Shown here: positions 51,151-59,213 of the stretch, piece after piece
Position numbering within the stretch: position 1 is the first letter of the stretch
Layout of the letters: every line of letters begins with the position of its first letter
NCBI RefSeq assembly: GCF_024979295.1
Contig: NZ_JANLCJ010000004.1
Location: 1-64,000, forward strand
Direction: 5' to 3'
DNA: 64,000 nucleotides
Source: Herbiconiux daphne
Lineage (GTDB): Bacteria > Actinomycetota > Actinomycetes > Actinomycetales > Microbacteriaceae
Translations under genes and position numbers: made by a program
Notes under the pieces: generated by a model
The model's input: the letters and a program-made list of their open reading frames with translations, nothing else
The model's database searches: none
What the model was told of the DNA's origin: nothing

Positions 51151-52736
51151 GCGGAGACTCCCGTCATGGCGCTGCCGATCTCGGCGATGTGGAAGGGCCT
51201 GGCCGTGTCGAGCGCGATGCCGCCGGCATAGACCACGATGATGCGGTCGCAGATCTCCATCAGCTCGTCGAGGTCGCTCGAGATGAGCAGAACGGCCGCG
51301 CCCGAGTCACGCGCGCGGCGCAGTGCCCGCCAGACGAATTCCACGGCACCGAGGTCGAGCCCGCGGGTGGGCTGGGCGGCGATGATGACGCGGGCGTCGG
51401 CATCCAGCTCGCGGGCGAGGATGACCTTCTGGGCGTTGCCGCCCGAGAGCTCGGAGGCGTTCTGGTTCACCGACGTGAAGCGCACGTCCCATTCCTGGAA
51501 CGCCGACTCGGCCTCTTTGCGCAGCACGCCGGTGCGCACGTAGCCCCGGCGGCGGCGGGCGCCCACCAGGAGAGGAATGGCCCAGTTCTGCCAGAGGGGG
51601 CTCGAACGGCTGAGCCCCTCGGTGTTGCGGTCGAACGGGATGATGCGAAGGCCGAGGCCGCGCCGCCGCAGCGGGTCGAGGCGCGTCGCCGACTCGCCGA
51701 TCAGCTCGACCTGCCCGTCGCGCACCTCGGAGAGGCCGGCGATGGTCTCGGCGAGCGCGACCTGCCCGTTGCCCTCGACGCCGGCCACCCCGACGATCTG
51801 GCCGCCGAAGAGCTCGAGGTCGACGCCGTGTAGCCCGGGGCCGCCACTGCTGCTCGCGCTCGTCACGCCGACCAGGCGCACGAGGCTCTCGCCGGTGGCG
51901 GTGTCGACGAACTCCGTCGCGGCGTGGGTGCCGAGGTCGAGGCCGATGGCCGCGAGGTCGTCGGATGCCACGGGCGAGGTGCCCGGGGCGACGCCGGCGG
52001 CCGCGGCATCCGACCCGCCGATGATCGCCTCGGTGAAGTCGGCGACGCTGACGCCCGATGCCTCCACCGTCTCGAGGATGAGCTTGCCGCGCCTGAGCAC
52101 GGTGACGGTCTCGGCGATCTCGAGCACTTCGCGCACCTTGTGCAGCACGATGATGACCGTGACGCCGGCGGCCTTGAGGCGGCGGATCTGTTCGAACAGG
52201 CGGCCGACGGATTCCGGCGGCAGCACCGCCGTGGGCTCGTCGAGGATGAGGATGCGCGCGTCGCCGGCGAGCGCCCGGGCGATCTCGATCGACTGCATGG
52301 TCTCGACCGGCAGGTTGCGGAGCTTCTCGCCCGCCCTGACGCTGACGCGGGAGGCGTCGAGGTACTTCTGCCACCGCGCGTTGAGGCCGCGGCGGGTGAA
52401 CGAGCGCCCGCCCTTGACGGTCGAGCCGTATTCGAGGGCTTCGGCGACGGTCATCGACGGCGGCAGGGCGAAGCTCTGATGCACCATCTCGATGCCGCGT
52501 TCGCGCGACGCGATCACGTCGCCGTTGGGGATGATCTCGCCGTTCGACGAGATCGACCCCTCGCTGACGGCCTCGAGACCGGCGATCGCGCGGGCGAGGG
52601 TGGTCTTGCCGGCGCCGTTCTGGCCCACGAGGGCGTGGATGCGGCCGCGCTCGAAGGCGACCGAGACGTCGTCGAGGGCGACGAAGTCGCCGAAGCGCAC
52701 GGTGACACCCGTGCAGGTGATCGCGTTGTCGGCCAT
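51147..52736 (-). CDS. BMP-type nucleoside ABC transporter ATPase (two nucleotide-binding domains)
   Basis: Fused ATPase of 529 residues that powers the importer. Domain 1 has Walker A GQNGAGKT, Walker B ILILDEPTAVL, and a signature that reads LPVETMQSIEIARAL instead of LSxGxxQ. Domain 2 lacks a Walker A Lys (VAGVEGNGQVALAETIAG), as usual for this subfamily, but has a good LSGGNAQKVILAREL signature. Thus the single competent ATP site probably pairs Walker A of domain 1 with the signature of domain 2. GAAGAAGGA precedes ATG 52736. It follows the binding-protein gene after a strong hairpin. Confidence 0.93.
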   Translation of the reverse strand: MADNAITCTGVTVRFGDFVALDDVSVAFERGRIHALVGQNGAGKTTLARAIAGLEAVSEGSISSNGEIIPNGDVIASRERGIEMVHQSFALPPSMTVAEALEYGSTVKGGRSFTRRGLNARWQKYLDASRVSVRAGEKLRNLPVETMQSIEIARALAGDARILILDEPTAVLPPESVGRLFEQIRRLKAAGVTVIIVLHKVREVLEIAETVTVLRRGKLILETVEASGVSVADFTEAIIGGSDAAAAGVAPGTSPVASDDLAAIGLDLGTHAATEFVDTATGESLVRLVGVTSASSSGGPGLHGVDLELFGGQIVGVAGVEGNGQVALAETIAGLSEVRDGQVELIGESATRLDPLRRRGLGLRIIPFDRNTEGLSRSSPLWQNWAIPLLVGARRRRGYVRTGVLRKEAESAFQEWDVRFTSVNQNASELSGGNAQKVILARELDADARVIIAAQPTRGLDLGAVEFVWRALRRARDSGAAVLLISSDLDELMEICDRIIVVYAGGIALDTARPFHIAEIGSAMTGVSA

Positions 52737-52770
52737 CGTGGTCCTTCTTCGGTGACGGGGCGGGAACCCG

Positions 52771-52800
52771 GTGGAGCGGGTGGAGCGGGTGGAGCGGGTG
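52771..52800. repeat. 9-bp tandem repeat GGTGGAGCG x3
   Basis: Three head-to-tail copies of GGTGGAGCG followed by GGTGGTGCC variants, in the 150-bp gap between the ATPase and lipoprotein genes. Confidence 0.8.
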
Positions 52801-52814
52801 GTGCCAGTGGTGCC

Positions 52815-52857
52815 GGGCGTCTGCGCCGCCGATCGGTTCTGGACGGCGCAGACGCCC
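52815..52857 (-). terminator. Strong intercistronic hairpin after the BMP lipoprotein gene
   Basis: Perfect 14-bp stem (GGGCGTCTGCGCCG / CGGCGCAGACGCCC) with a 15-nt loop and no T-tract, 29 bp after the lipoprotein stop and before the ATPase gene. It has the same position in its operon as the hairpin at 14618-14644, and likely gives more binding protein than transporter. Confidence 0.65.
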
Positions 52858-52886
52858 CAGGGTGTTCCGGGTGTTCGGGTGCTCGG

Positions 52887-53942
52887 CTACGGCATCTCGG
52901 TGACGAAGGGAACCTCGGTGGTTCCGTCGATCACTCCGGCACTGGCCGCGTCGACCGCGTCGACGGCCGCCTGGAACCGGGTCGCGTCGGCGCCGCCGGG
53001 CGCCGGGTCGGCGACGGTGAGCTTGAGCGCCTCACCGATGCCGGTCGCGTTGTGGCCGCCTTCGAAGTCGGGTTCGAGCACGGCCATGATCGACTCGACG
53101 GCCGAGGGGCCGAACTCGAGGCCGCCGACGGCGAGCGTCTGGTCGGGCGCCGTGTCGAACACCGAGAGGGTGCTCGCGATGAGGAAGCGTCCCGGCTCCT
53201 GCATCGCGGCGGCGACCGTTCCGCTGTCCGCTCCGCCGGCATCCGTCTGGATGACGTCGACACCGCTCGCGTAGAGCTGGTTGGCCACCTCCTGGGCCTT
53301 CGCCGCGTCGTCGTAGTTGCCGACGACACCGGGGATCACCTCGATGCTCGGGTCGACGCTCGCGGCGCCGGCGGCATAGGCGTTGAAGTCGGCCGCGATC
53401 ATGGGCTGCGTGTCGCCCATCACCATGCCGATCTTGCCGGTGTCGCTGTAGGTCGCCGCCATCACGCCCGAGAGGAAGAGCACCTGGTAGCTGTCGTACG
53501 ACACCGTGAGCAGGTTCGAGATCGCCGGTTCTTCGGGGTCGGCGTAGAGGTGCACGAACTTAATGTCGGGGTAGTCGGCCGCGACGAGGTTGGTGGCGTC
53601 GGTGATGCGGAAGAACTCGGTCACGATCACGGTCGCACCGCTGTCGGCGGCGTTGCGCAGCGTCGACTCGTAGTTCGCCGGGTCGGCGACGTAGACGGCC
53701 TGCGAGGTGTAACCGAGCTGGTCGGCCGCGTCTTCCACGCCCGCGATGGTGCTGTCGGTGACCGAACCGTCACCGGCCGCCTGGTCGTGGATGAAGATGA
53801 TCGAGCCGTCTTCGGCGGCGGCCGACCCGGTGGAGCTCGTGTCGCCGCTCGACGACGACGAGCAGGCGGCGGTGCCGGCGAGGATGCCGATCGCCGCGAG
53901 GGCGATGAGCGGCCTGGTCAGCCGCTTCAGGGGTGTGCGCAT
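52887..53942 (-). CDS. BMP-family nucleoside-binding lipoprotein
   Basis: Membrane-anchored binding protein of 351 residues, basic membrane protein/PnrA type. The signal peptide ends at the lipobox AGTAAC with lipidated Cys27, followed by a Ser-rich linker. The ligand domain has DSTIAGVEDAADQLGY, VSYDSYQVLFLSGVMAATYS, KIGMVMGDTQPMIAADFNAY and DVIQTDAGGADSGT. Relatives bind purine or other nucleosides. It is the first gene of the 12-gene minus-strand operon and is divergent from the MocR regulator. Confidence 0.93.
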   Translation of the reverse strand: MRTPLKRLTRPLIALAAIGILAGTAACSSSSSGDTSSTGSAAAEDGSIIFIHDQAAGDGSVTDSTIAGVEDAADQLGYTSQAVYVADPANYESTLRNAADSGATVIVTEFFRITDATNLVAADYPDIKFVHLYADPEEPAISNLLTVSYDSYQVLFLSGVMAATYSDTGKIGMVMGDTQPMIAADFNAYAAGAASVDPSIEVIPGVVGNYDDAAKAQEVANQLYASGVDVIQTDAGGADSGTVAAAMQEPGRFLIASTLSVFDTAPDQTLAVGGLEFGPSAVESIMAVLEPDFEGGHNATGIGEALKLTVADPAPGGADATRFQAAVDAVDAASAGVIDGTTEVPFVTEMP

Positions 53943-54063
53943 GAACGTGTCTCCGGTGGGTGTGAGGATGAATGTGGTGCGGACACTTCCCGAAGCTAAG
54001 GGGCGGATGTTTCGGTCGATTCGTCGCGCACGTTACGTCTTGGTTTCTGAACAAACGGTGAAC

Positions 54064-54169
54064 TCTGTACCAGATCGCTCGCGCGGTATTTCGCAAAGTG
54101 GTTTTGATCAGGCGATTCGCGGCGACGCGGTTCGAAGTGTTTTGATACAGCCGCGTAAACTTCTGTACC
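54064..54169. promoter_or_regulatory. Direct repeats in the MocR-BMP divergent promoter region
   Basis: The 271-bp divergent gap (53943-54213) contains two kinds of repeat. TCTGTACC occurs at 54064-54071 and 54162-54169. A longer direct repeat AAAGTGGTTTTGATCAGGC / GAAGTGTTTTGATACAGCC is at 54095-54113 and 54135-54153, about 39 bp apart. MocR regulators usually bind direct repeats, so these are candidate sites controlling both directions. The region is locally AT-richer than its surroundings. Confidence 0.5.
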
Positions 54170-54213
54170 GGAACAATCAGAGCGCGGCGCGTGCGTGACA
54201 CAGTTCCAGAGAA

Positions 54214-55584
54214 ATGAAAACCGCCGCAGAGCACATCCTCAGCCGCGTGCCGCTCCCCACCGCGGCCGGCGTGGCGGATGCGCTGCGGGCGCTGATCGAC
54301 GACGGAACCCTGCTGCCCGGCGACATCCTGCCGACGGTGCGGGAGCTGGCATCCGAGCTCTCGATGAGTCCCACCACGGTGCACGAAGCCTGGAAAGACC
54401 TGCGCACGGGCGGCTACATCACCACCGACGGCCGTCGCGGCACCTACGTGCTCAGCGCCAACGGCATCATCTCGCCTCGCTCCTATCGCACCTTCAACAC
54501 CTGGCGCCAGAAGGGCACCGAGCCGATGCGGCTCGACCTCTCGACCGGTGCGCCCGACACGGCCCTGCTCCCGTCGTTCGACCTGGTGCGCGATCTCTCG
54601 TCGGTTCTCGTGCAGTCGAACTACCACGAATACCTCGTGGCGCCCGAGCTCGAGAGCGCCCTCCGTGACACCTGGGGCACCGCCTACGTGCCGCCCGCGC
54701 TCACGGTCGTCGACGGCTCGCTCGATGCCCTCGACCGCATCCTCACGGCGATCGTGAACCCCGGCGACTTCGTGCTGATCGACGACCCGACCTTCCCGCC
54801 CATCCGGCACATCCTCGACTTCCTCGGCGCGCGGGTCGTGCCCATCCCCCTGGATGCCTCGGGCCCGCGCCCCGCCGAGGTGCGCGTCGCGCTCGAGCGC
54901 CGCCCGACGGCCTTCGTCTTCCAGCCCCGCGCCCAGAACCCCACCGGTGTCGCCATCACCGCCGAGCGCCGCGACGTGCTGGCCGGCATCATCACCGGCA
55001 GCGACATGGTGGTGGTCGAAGAGGACAGCGCCGGGGATGTCTCCGACGCTCCGCTCGTGACGCTCGCCGGTCATCTGCCCGAGCAAGTCGTGCGCATCCA
55101 CGGTTTCTCGAAGTCGCACGGGCCCGACCTCCGCCTCGCCGCGGTGGGCGGCTCGGCCGAGCTCATCCAGCACCTCGTCACCCGGCGTTACATGGGGTCG
55201 GCCTGGAGCAGCCGCATCCTGCAGGTGATGCTGGCGCGCCTGCTCACGAACCCCGAGGCCTCCGAGACCCTCCGCCGAGCGCGGCAGATCTACCGCGACC
55301 GCCGGGTCGCCTTCGTCGACGCGCTGGCCGCCCACGGCATCCGCACCATCGGCGACGACGGCTTCAACGTCTGGGTGCCGGTGGTCGACGAGCAGCTCAC
55401 GGCGGTGTCGCTGGCCATGGACGGCATCGGTGTCGCGACGGGCTCCGCCTTCCAGGTCTCGGGGAGTTCTTCGGCCTTCTGCCGGGTCACCACCTCGGCT
55501 CTGCCGGTCGAGCAGGCGCACCACATCGCGGGGCTCATCGCCCACACCGCCCAGCCGCTGCAGTCGTCGCGGCTCACCAACTGA
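54214..55584 (+). CDS. MocR-type regulator (GntR HTH fused to aminotransferase fold)
   Basis: Transcription factor of 456 residues. Residues ~10-80 are a GntR winged helix (GTLLPGDILPTVRELASELS, MSPTTVHEAWKDLRTGGYI). Residues ~110-450 have the fold-type I aminotransferase domain with the PLP lysine in HGFSKSHGPDLRLA and NPTG in QNPTGVAIT. Such proteins sense PLP adducts of amines or amino acids rather than catalyse. It is divergent from the 12-gene nucleoside-type operon and leads the plus-strand gene set, so it likely controls both. The ribosome site before ATG 54214 is weak. Confidence 0.88.
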   Translation: MKTAAEHILSRVPLPTAAGVADALRALIDDGTLLPGDILPTVRELASELSMSPTTVHEAWKDLRTGGYITTDGRRGTYVLSANGIISPRSYRTFNTWRQKGTEPMRLDLSTGAPDTALLPSFDLVRDLSSVLVQSNYHEYLVAPELESALRDTWGTAYVPPALTVVDGSLDALDRILTAIVNPGDFVLIDDPTFPPIRHILDFLGARVVPIPLDASGPRPAEVRVALERRPTAFVFQPRAQNPTGVAITAERRDVLAGIITGSDMVVVEEDSAGDVSDAPLVTLAGHLPEQVVRIHGFSKSHGPDLRLAAVGGSAELIQHLVTRRYMGSAWSSRILQVMLARLLTNPEASETLRRARQIYRDRRVAFVDALAAHGIRTIGDDGFNVWVPVVDEQLTAVSLAMDGIGVATGSAFQVSGSSSAFCRVTTSALPVEQAHHIAGLIAHTAQPLQSSRLTN

Positions 55585-55593
55585 AGGAGCCCC

Positions 55594-56514
55594 GTGCCCC
55601 CGGCAACGCAGCGATTCCCCATCGGCTACCACCTCAACAGCTGGGATCTCACGGGCCAGTCGAACCCCGACGCCATCGCCTTCCTGGCCGGCCTCGGCTT
55701 TCCGTTGTTCGAGGTGCTGGCCTCGACGAGCCTCGACGATCAGTACACCCGGCAGTACATGGGGCTCGGGCAGCGGCCCCCGGTGAACGTGCTGACCGAC
55801 ACGCGTTTTCTGCACCGGCTGGCCGAGTTCTCGCGGGGGCAGCGGGAGCACGGCATCCAGCTGTCGTCGTTGTACGTCAATGCCGAGTACACCAACCAGG
55901 CGAGCTGGGAGCTCGAGCTCGCGAACTTCGAGTCGATCCTGCGCATCCTGGTGGGCTTCGGATCGCACCATCTCGTCGTGGGCGGTGGCGTGCCTGCGGT
56001 CGCCGGGCATCCGCACACCGACGACGACTACGTCGCCTTCGGGCGCTCGTTCAACGAGCTGTGCGCCCTGAGCGCCGAGTTCGGCATCCAGAGCGTCTAC
56101 CACCCCCACCTCGACACGTTCGTCGAGACGAGGGAGCAGCTCGACCGGCTCGTGGAGCGCCTCGACCTCTCCGTGGCCGCGCTCTGCATCGACTCCGCGC
56201 ACCTGCAGCAGACGCACTCCGACCCGGTCGCGATCATCCGCGACTACTACGACATGGTGAAGTACATCCATCTGAAAGACACGTTCGTCGACGACTCGCT
56301 CGTCGGCGACGCGCGCTACAAGGCGTTCTGCGAGCTCGGCGCGGGCGCGGTCGACATCGCGGGCATCACCGCGTTGCTGGTCGAGAAGGGCTATGCCGGG
56401 CCGGCGATCGTCGAGCTGGATGCCTCGCACAAGACCGCGGAGCAGTCGACGCTCGAGAGCATCGCCTACCTCGAATCGCTCGGGCTCGTGCTCGATCCGG
56501 CGGCCGCCCGGTGA
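55594..56514 (+). CDS. Sugar phosphate isomerase/epimerase (xylose isomerase-like TIM barrel)
   Basis: Metal-dependent AP-endonuclease-2 fold protein of 306 residues. Metal ligands are expected in the YHPHLDTF, LCIDSAHLQ, and VKYIHLKD blocks and the late Glu in AIVELDAS, all present. Members include inosose dehydratase and ketose epimerases. GTG 55594 has AAGGAG 7 nt upstream and follows the MocR gene by 9 bp. It overlaps the oxidoreductase gene (GTGA). Together with that gene it probably processes the sugar part of the imported compound. Confidence 0.87.
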   Translation: MPPATQRFPIGYHLNSWDLTGQSNPDAIAFLAGLGFPLFEVLASTSLDDQYTRQYMGLGQRPPVNVLTDTRFLHRLAEFSRGQREHGIQLSSLYVNAEYTNQASWELELANFESILRILVGFGSHHLVVGGGVPAVAGHPHTDDDYVAFGRSFNELCALSAEFGIQSVYHPHLDTFVETREQLDRLVERLDLSVAALCIDSAHLQQTHSDPVAIIRDYYDMVKYIHLKDTFVDDSLVGDARYKAFCELGAGAVDIAGITALLVEKGYAGPAIVELDASHKTAEQSTLESIAYLESLGLVLDPAAAR

Positions 56515-57644
56515 GCGGCACCGGCGCGCCGCCGCCCGCGACACCGCTCGACCACCCCATCCGGGTCGGGGTGATCGGGTGCGGCGAGATCGCGCAGGTG
56601 ATGCATCTGCCGAACCTGCGGGCGATGCCCGAGTTCGCGATCGCCGCCGTGTGCGACCTGTCGGCGGTGAACGCCGGCCACGTGGCCGAGACCTACGGCG
56701 TGGCATCCGTCTACCGCGACCATCGCGAGCTGCTCGCCGACCCCGAAGTCGACGCGGTGATCGTCGCGACCTACGAGCACGGCGAGGTGGCGCGCGACGC
56801 GATCGCGGCGGGCAAGCACGTGCTGATCGAGAAGCCGGTGGCGTTCACGCCCGACGAGGCCCGGGAGCTCGTCGAGCTCGCCGAGCGGCACGACGTGGTG
56901 GCCCTGGTCGGCTACATGAAGGTCTACGACGAGGCGTTCGAGAGCTTCGCGTCGCAGCTCGCCGGCATCGGCCGCGTCCGGTCGGCGACAGTGCACGATC
57001 TCGCCGGCCGGTTCGACCGGCACCACGGCGTGTTCGACGTGAGCCGCGCGACCGATCTCGACCCGGCCCTGATGGAGCAGACCCGGCAGAGGGTCGAGGC
57101 GCAATTGCGCGCCGCTCTCGGGCCCGATCACGAGGAGCGGCACGGGCTGCTGCACAATCTGCTCATGCTGGGCAGCCACGACCTCGCGGTGCTGCGCACG
57201 GCGTTCGGCGCCGTCGACCGGGTGGAGTTCGCGTCGGCGCAGGGCGACGACACGGTGTTCGCGGTGCTGCACACGGAACGCGGCATCCTCTGCACGCTCA
57301 CGGTCGGCATCTTCACGAACTACGGCTGGTGGGACGAGTGGGCGCAGGTGAACGGCGACGACGTCGACCTGCGCGTCGACTTCCCCTACCCCTACCTGCC
57401 CAACGAGCGCGGGGTCGTCACCCGGCGCTCGACGACCGACCTCGGCCCCGCCACCACGGTGGCGCCCGGCGGTTTCGGGTCGGCGTTCCGGCACGAGCTC
57501 GAGCACTTCGCCGACTGCATCCTCACCGGCGCGGCGCCCCGCACCTCGCTCGCCGGCGGGCTCGCCGACACCGAGACCGCCGTCGCCATCATCAAGGCGC
57601 TCCCGCCGGGCGCGCCCGCCTCTACTCCTCCGACCGAGAAATGA
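56511..57644 (+). CDS. Gfo/Idh/MocA-family oxidoreductase
   Basis: NAD(P)-dependent dehydrogenase of 377 residues. Rossmann motif VGVIGCGEIAQVMHLPNL at ~19, EKP motif HVLIEKPVAFTPDEA, and a catalytic domain with LLMLGSHDLAVLRTAFG. It is the third such enzyme in the window. It overlaps the isomerase stop and is followed 6 bp later by a VOC gene. Probable action is on a sugar or cyclitol; substrate unknown. Confidence 0.88.
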   Translation: MSGTGAPPPATPLDHPIRVGVIGCGEIAQVMHLPNLRAMPEFAIAAVCDLSAVNAGHVAETYGVASVYRDHRELLADPEVDAVIVATYEHGEVARDAIAAGKHVLIEKPVAFTPDEARELVELAERHDVVALVGYMKVYDEAFESFASQLAGIGRVRSATVHDLAGRFDRHHGVFDVSRATDLDPALMEQTRQRVEAQLRAALGPDHEERHGLLHNLLMLGSHDLAVLRTAFGAVDRVEFASAQGDDTVFAVLHTERGILCTLTVGIFTNYGWWDEWAQVNGDDVDLRVDFPYPYLPNERGVVTRRSTTDLGPATTVAPGGFGSAFRHELEHFADCILTGAAPRTSLAGGLADTETAVAIIKALPPGAPASTPPTEK

Positions 57645-57650
57645 GTTCTC

Positions 57651-58100
57651 ATGCCCGTCGCCCGATCGCACCTCGGCTCCACCGCTCCCATCAGTGACGT
57701 CTGCCTCGTGCCCGAAGACCTGGAGCGGTCGCTCGACTTCTACCAGAACACGCTCGGCTTCGTGCTGCAGCACCGCATGCCGGGTTTCGCCGACTTCGAA
57801 GCGCCGGGCGCCGTGCCCGGCGTGCGGCTCGCGCTCTGGGAACGCGAGCACCTCGCCGCAACGACCGGCGCCTCGCCCGCCCCGCGCGGGGCCGGGCACG
57901 CCGTGATCGTGGCGGTCAACCTCGAGCGGCCCGAACAGATCGACGAGCTGCACGCCGATCTCGTGGCCGCGGGCGTCGAGTTCATCAAGCCGCCGGCCGA
58001 CTACCCGTGGAACGCACGGTGCGTCTACTTCACCGGGCCCGACAACGAGCTCTGGGAGCTCTACGCCTGGCTCGACGGCATCGAACCCGGCAAGGTCTGA
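57651..58100 (+). CDS. VOC-family (glyoxalase/dioxygenase fold) protein
   Basis: A 149-residue metal-binding protein with two beta-alpha-beta-beta-beta modules: VCLVPEDLERSLDFYQNTLGF, and later FTGPDNELWELYAWLDG with the usual C-terminal Glu ligand. Family members are lyases, isomerases or dioxygenases. The N-terminal ligand position (usually His) is DVCLV here, so metal binding is uncertain. Located 6 bp after the oxidoreductase gene. Confidence 0.83.
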   Translation: MPVARSHLGSTAPISDVCLVPEDLERSLDFYQNTLGFVLQHRMPGFADFEAPGAVPGVRLALWEREHLAATTGASPAPRGAGHAVIVAVNLERPEQIDELHADLVAAGVEFIKPPADYPWNARCVYFTGPDNELWELYAWLDGIEPGKV

Positions 58101-58109
58101 GGCCTGAGG

Positions 58110-59168
58110 ATGCCGCCCGAGAAGGTCGTGATCGACACCGACATCGGCTACCTCAACGACGACAGCATCGCGCTCGGCGTCGCGCTCGGCAGCCCGGAGC
58201 TCGAGGTGCTGGCGGTCACCGTGGTGGCCGGCAACTTCAGCGTGCAGCAGGGGGTGACCGACGGCCTCGCGATGCTGGAGCGGTTCGGGCGCCTCGACAT
58301 CCCGCTGCACGCGGGTGCCGCGCAACCGCTCGTGCACCGGCGGAGCGCCTACGCCGACGCCAGCTGGGGGCGATGGGGAACGGATGACGCGGCCCCACCG
58401 CCCCTCGGCCGACCGGCGCGCGCGACCTCATCGGCCCTCGGCGCCGCCGAGGCCGTCGTCGCCCTGGCGCGGCAGTTCCCCGGCGAGCTGTCGATCATCG
58501 CCCTCGGGCCGCTCACCACCGTGGCCGAGGCACTCGCGCTCGAGCCGCGACTCGCCTCGCTGCTCAAGCGGATCGTGATCATGGGCGGGTCGGTCGCCGC
58601 GTTCCCGCACGGCGCGGGCAACATCACGCCCACTGCCGAGTTCAACGTCTGGGTCGATCCGGAGGCGGCGGGCCGGGTGCTCTCGTCGGGCGCGGCGATG
58701 GAGCTGGTGCCACTCAACGCGACCCGTCTGGTGGCCTATACCGCGGGGTTCCACGCGGACCTACAGGCGACCGGGGGTCTCGGCGCCGAGATCCTGGCCG
58801 AGCGGATGGGCGACTTCTTCACCGAGGCGAGTGGCGACCTGCAGACGGCGAACTTCTCGAACTACGGCCTCTGCGACTCCACGGCCGTGATCGCGGCGGT
58901 TCGGCCGGCGGCCCTGGACTGGCGCGTGCTGCAGGTGCAGGTCGACCTCTCGGCGGGCCCGGCCTATGGCACGTCGTACTGCTACCTGCTGAGCGACCCC
59001 GCGCTGGCCAAGGTGCAGAACGCCGAGGGCGTGTGGGACGGCCTGCACCAGCCGCTGCCTCTCACCGGCGCCGTCTCGCCACCCGCCACCGTGCGGGTCG
59101 CAATCGCCGCCGACGGCGCCGCTGTGCGCGCCGAGTGCCTCACCCGCCTCGCCGCCCTGCGCGCCTGA
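58110..59168 (+). CDS. Nucleoside hydrolase-like protein with Cys in place of the catalytic His (group III type)
   Basis: IunH-fold protein of 352 residues. The N-terminal ligand motif is DTDIGYLNDDSIALGVAL, a variant with two extra residues before DD. GNITPTAEFNVWVDPEAAG is intact. The late motif LHDP of active hydrolases reads GLCDSTAVIA, so the catalytic His is Cys while the Asp ligand is kept; this matches group III nucleoside hydrolases as defined in the literature, whose activity is uncertain. ATG 58110 follows a TGAGG only; a GTG at 58128 is possible but would cut into the first strand. Confidence 0.82.
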   Translation: MPPEKVVIDTDIGYLNDDSIALGVALGSPELEVLAVTVVAGNFSVQQGVTDGLAMLERFGRLDIPLHAGAAQPLVHRRSAYADASWGRWGTDDAAPPPLGRPARATSSALGAAEAVVALARQFPGELSIIALGPLTTVAEALALEPRLASLLKRIVIMGGSVAAFPHGAGNITPTAEFNVWVDPEAAGRVLSSGAAMELVPLNATRLVAYTAGFHADLQATGGLGAEILAERMGDFFTEASGDLQTANFSNYGLCDSTAVIAAVRPAALDWRVLQVQVDLSAGPAYGTSYCYLLSDPALAKVQNAEGVWDGLHQPLPLTGAVSPPATVRVAIAADGAAVRAECLTRLAALRA

Positions 59169-59213
59169 CGCTCCCGCGCCGCCCGGCGCGCCCATCCTGG
59201 TCGCGCGCGCCCG

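Noticed and set aside
53770..56706. 978-codon minus-strand open frame
   Set aside because: Antisense to the MocR regulator and isomerase genes; its composition is shadow-like. The real gene on this strand is the BMP lipoprotein at 52887-53942.
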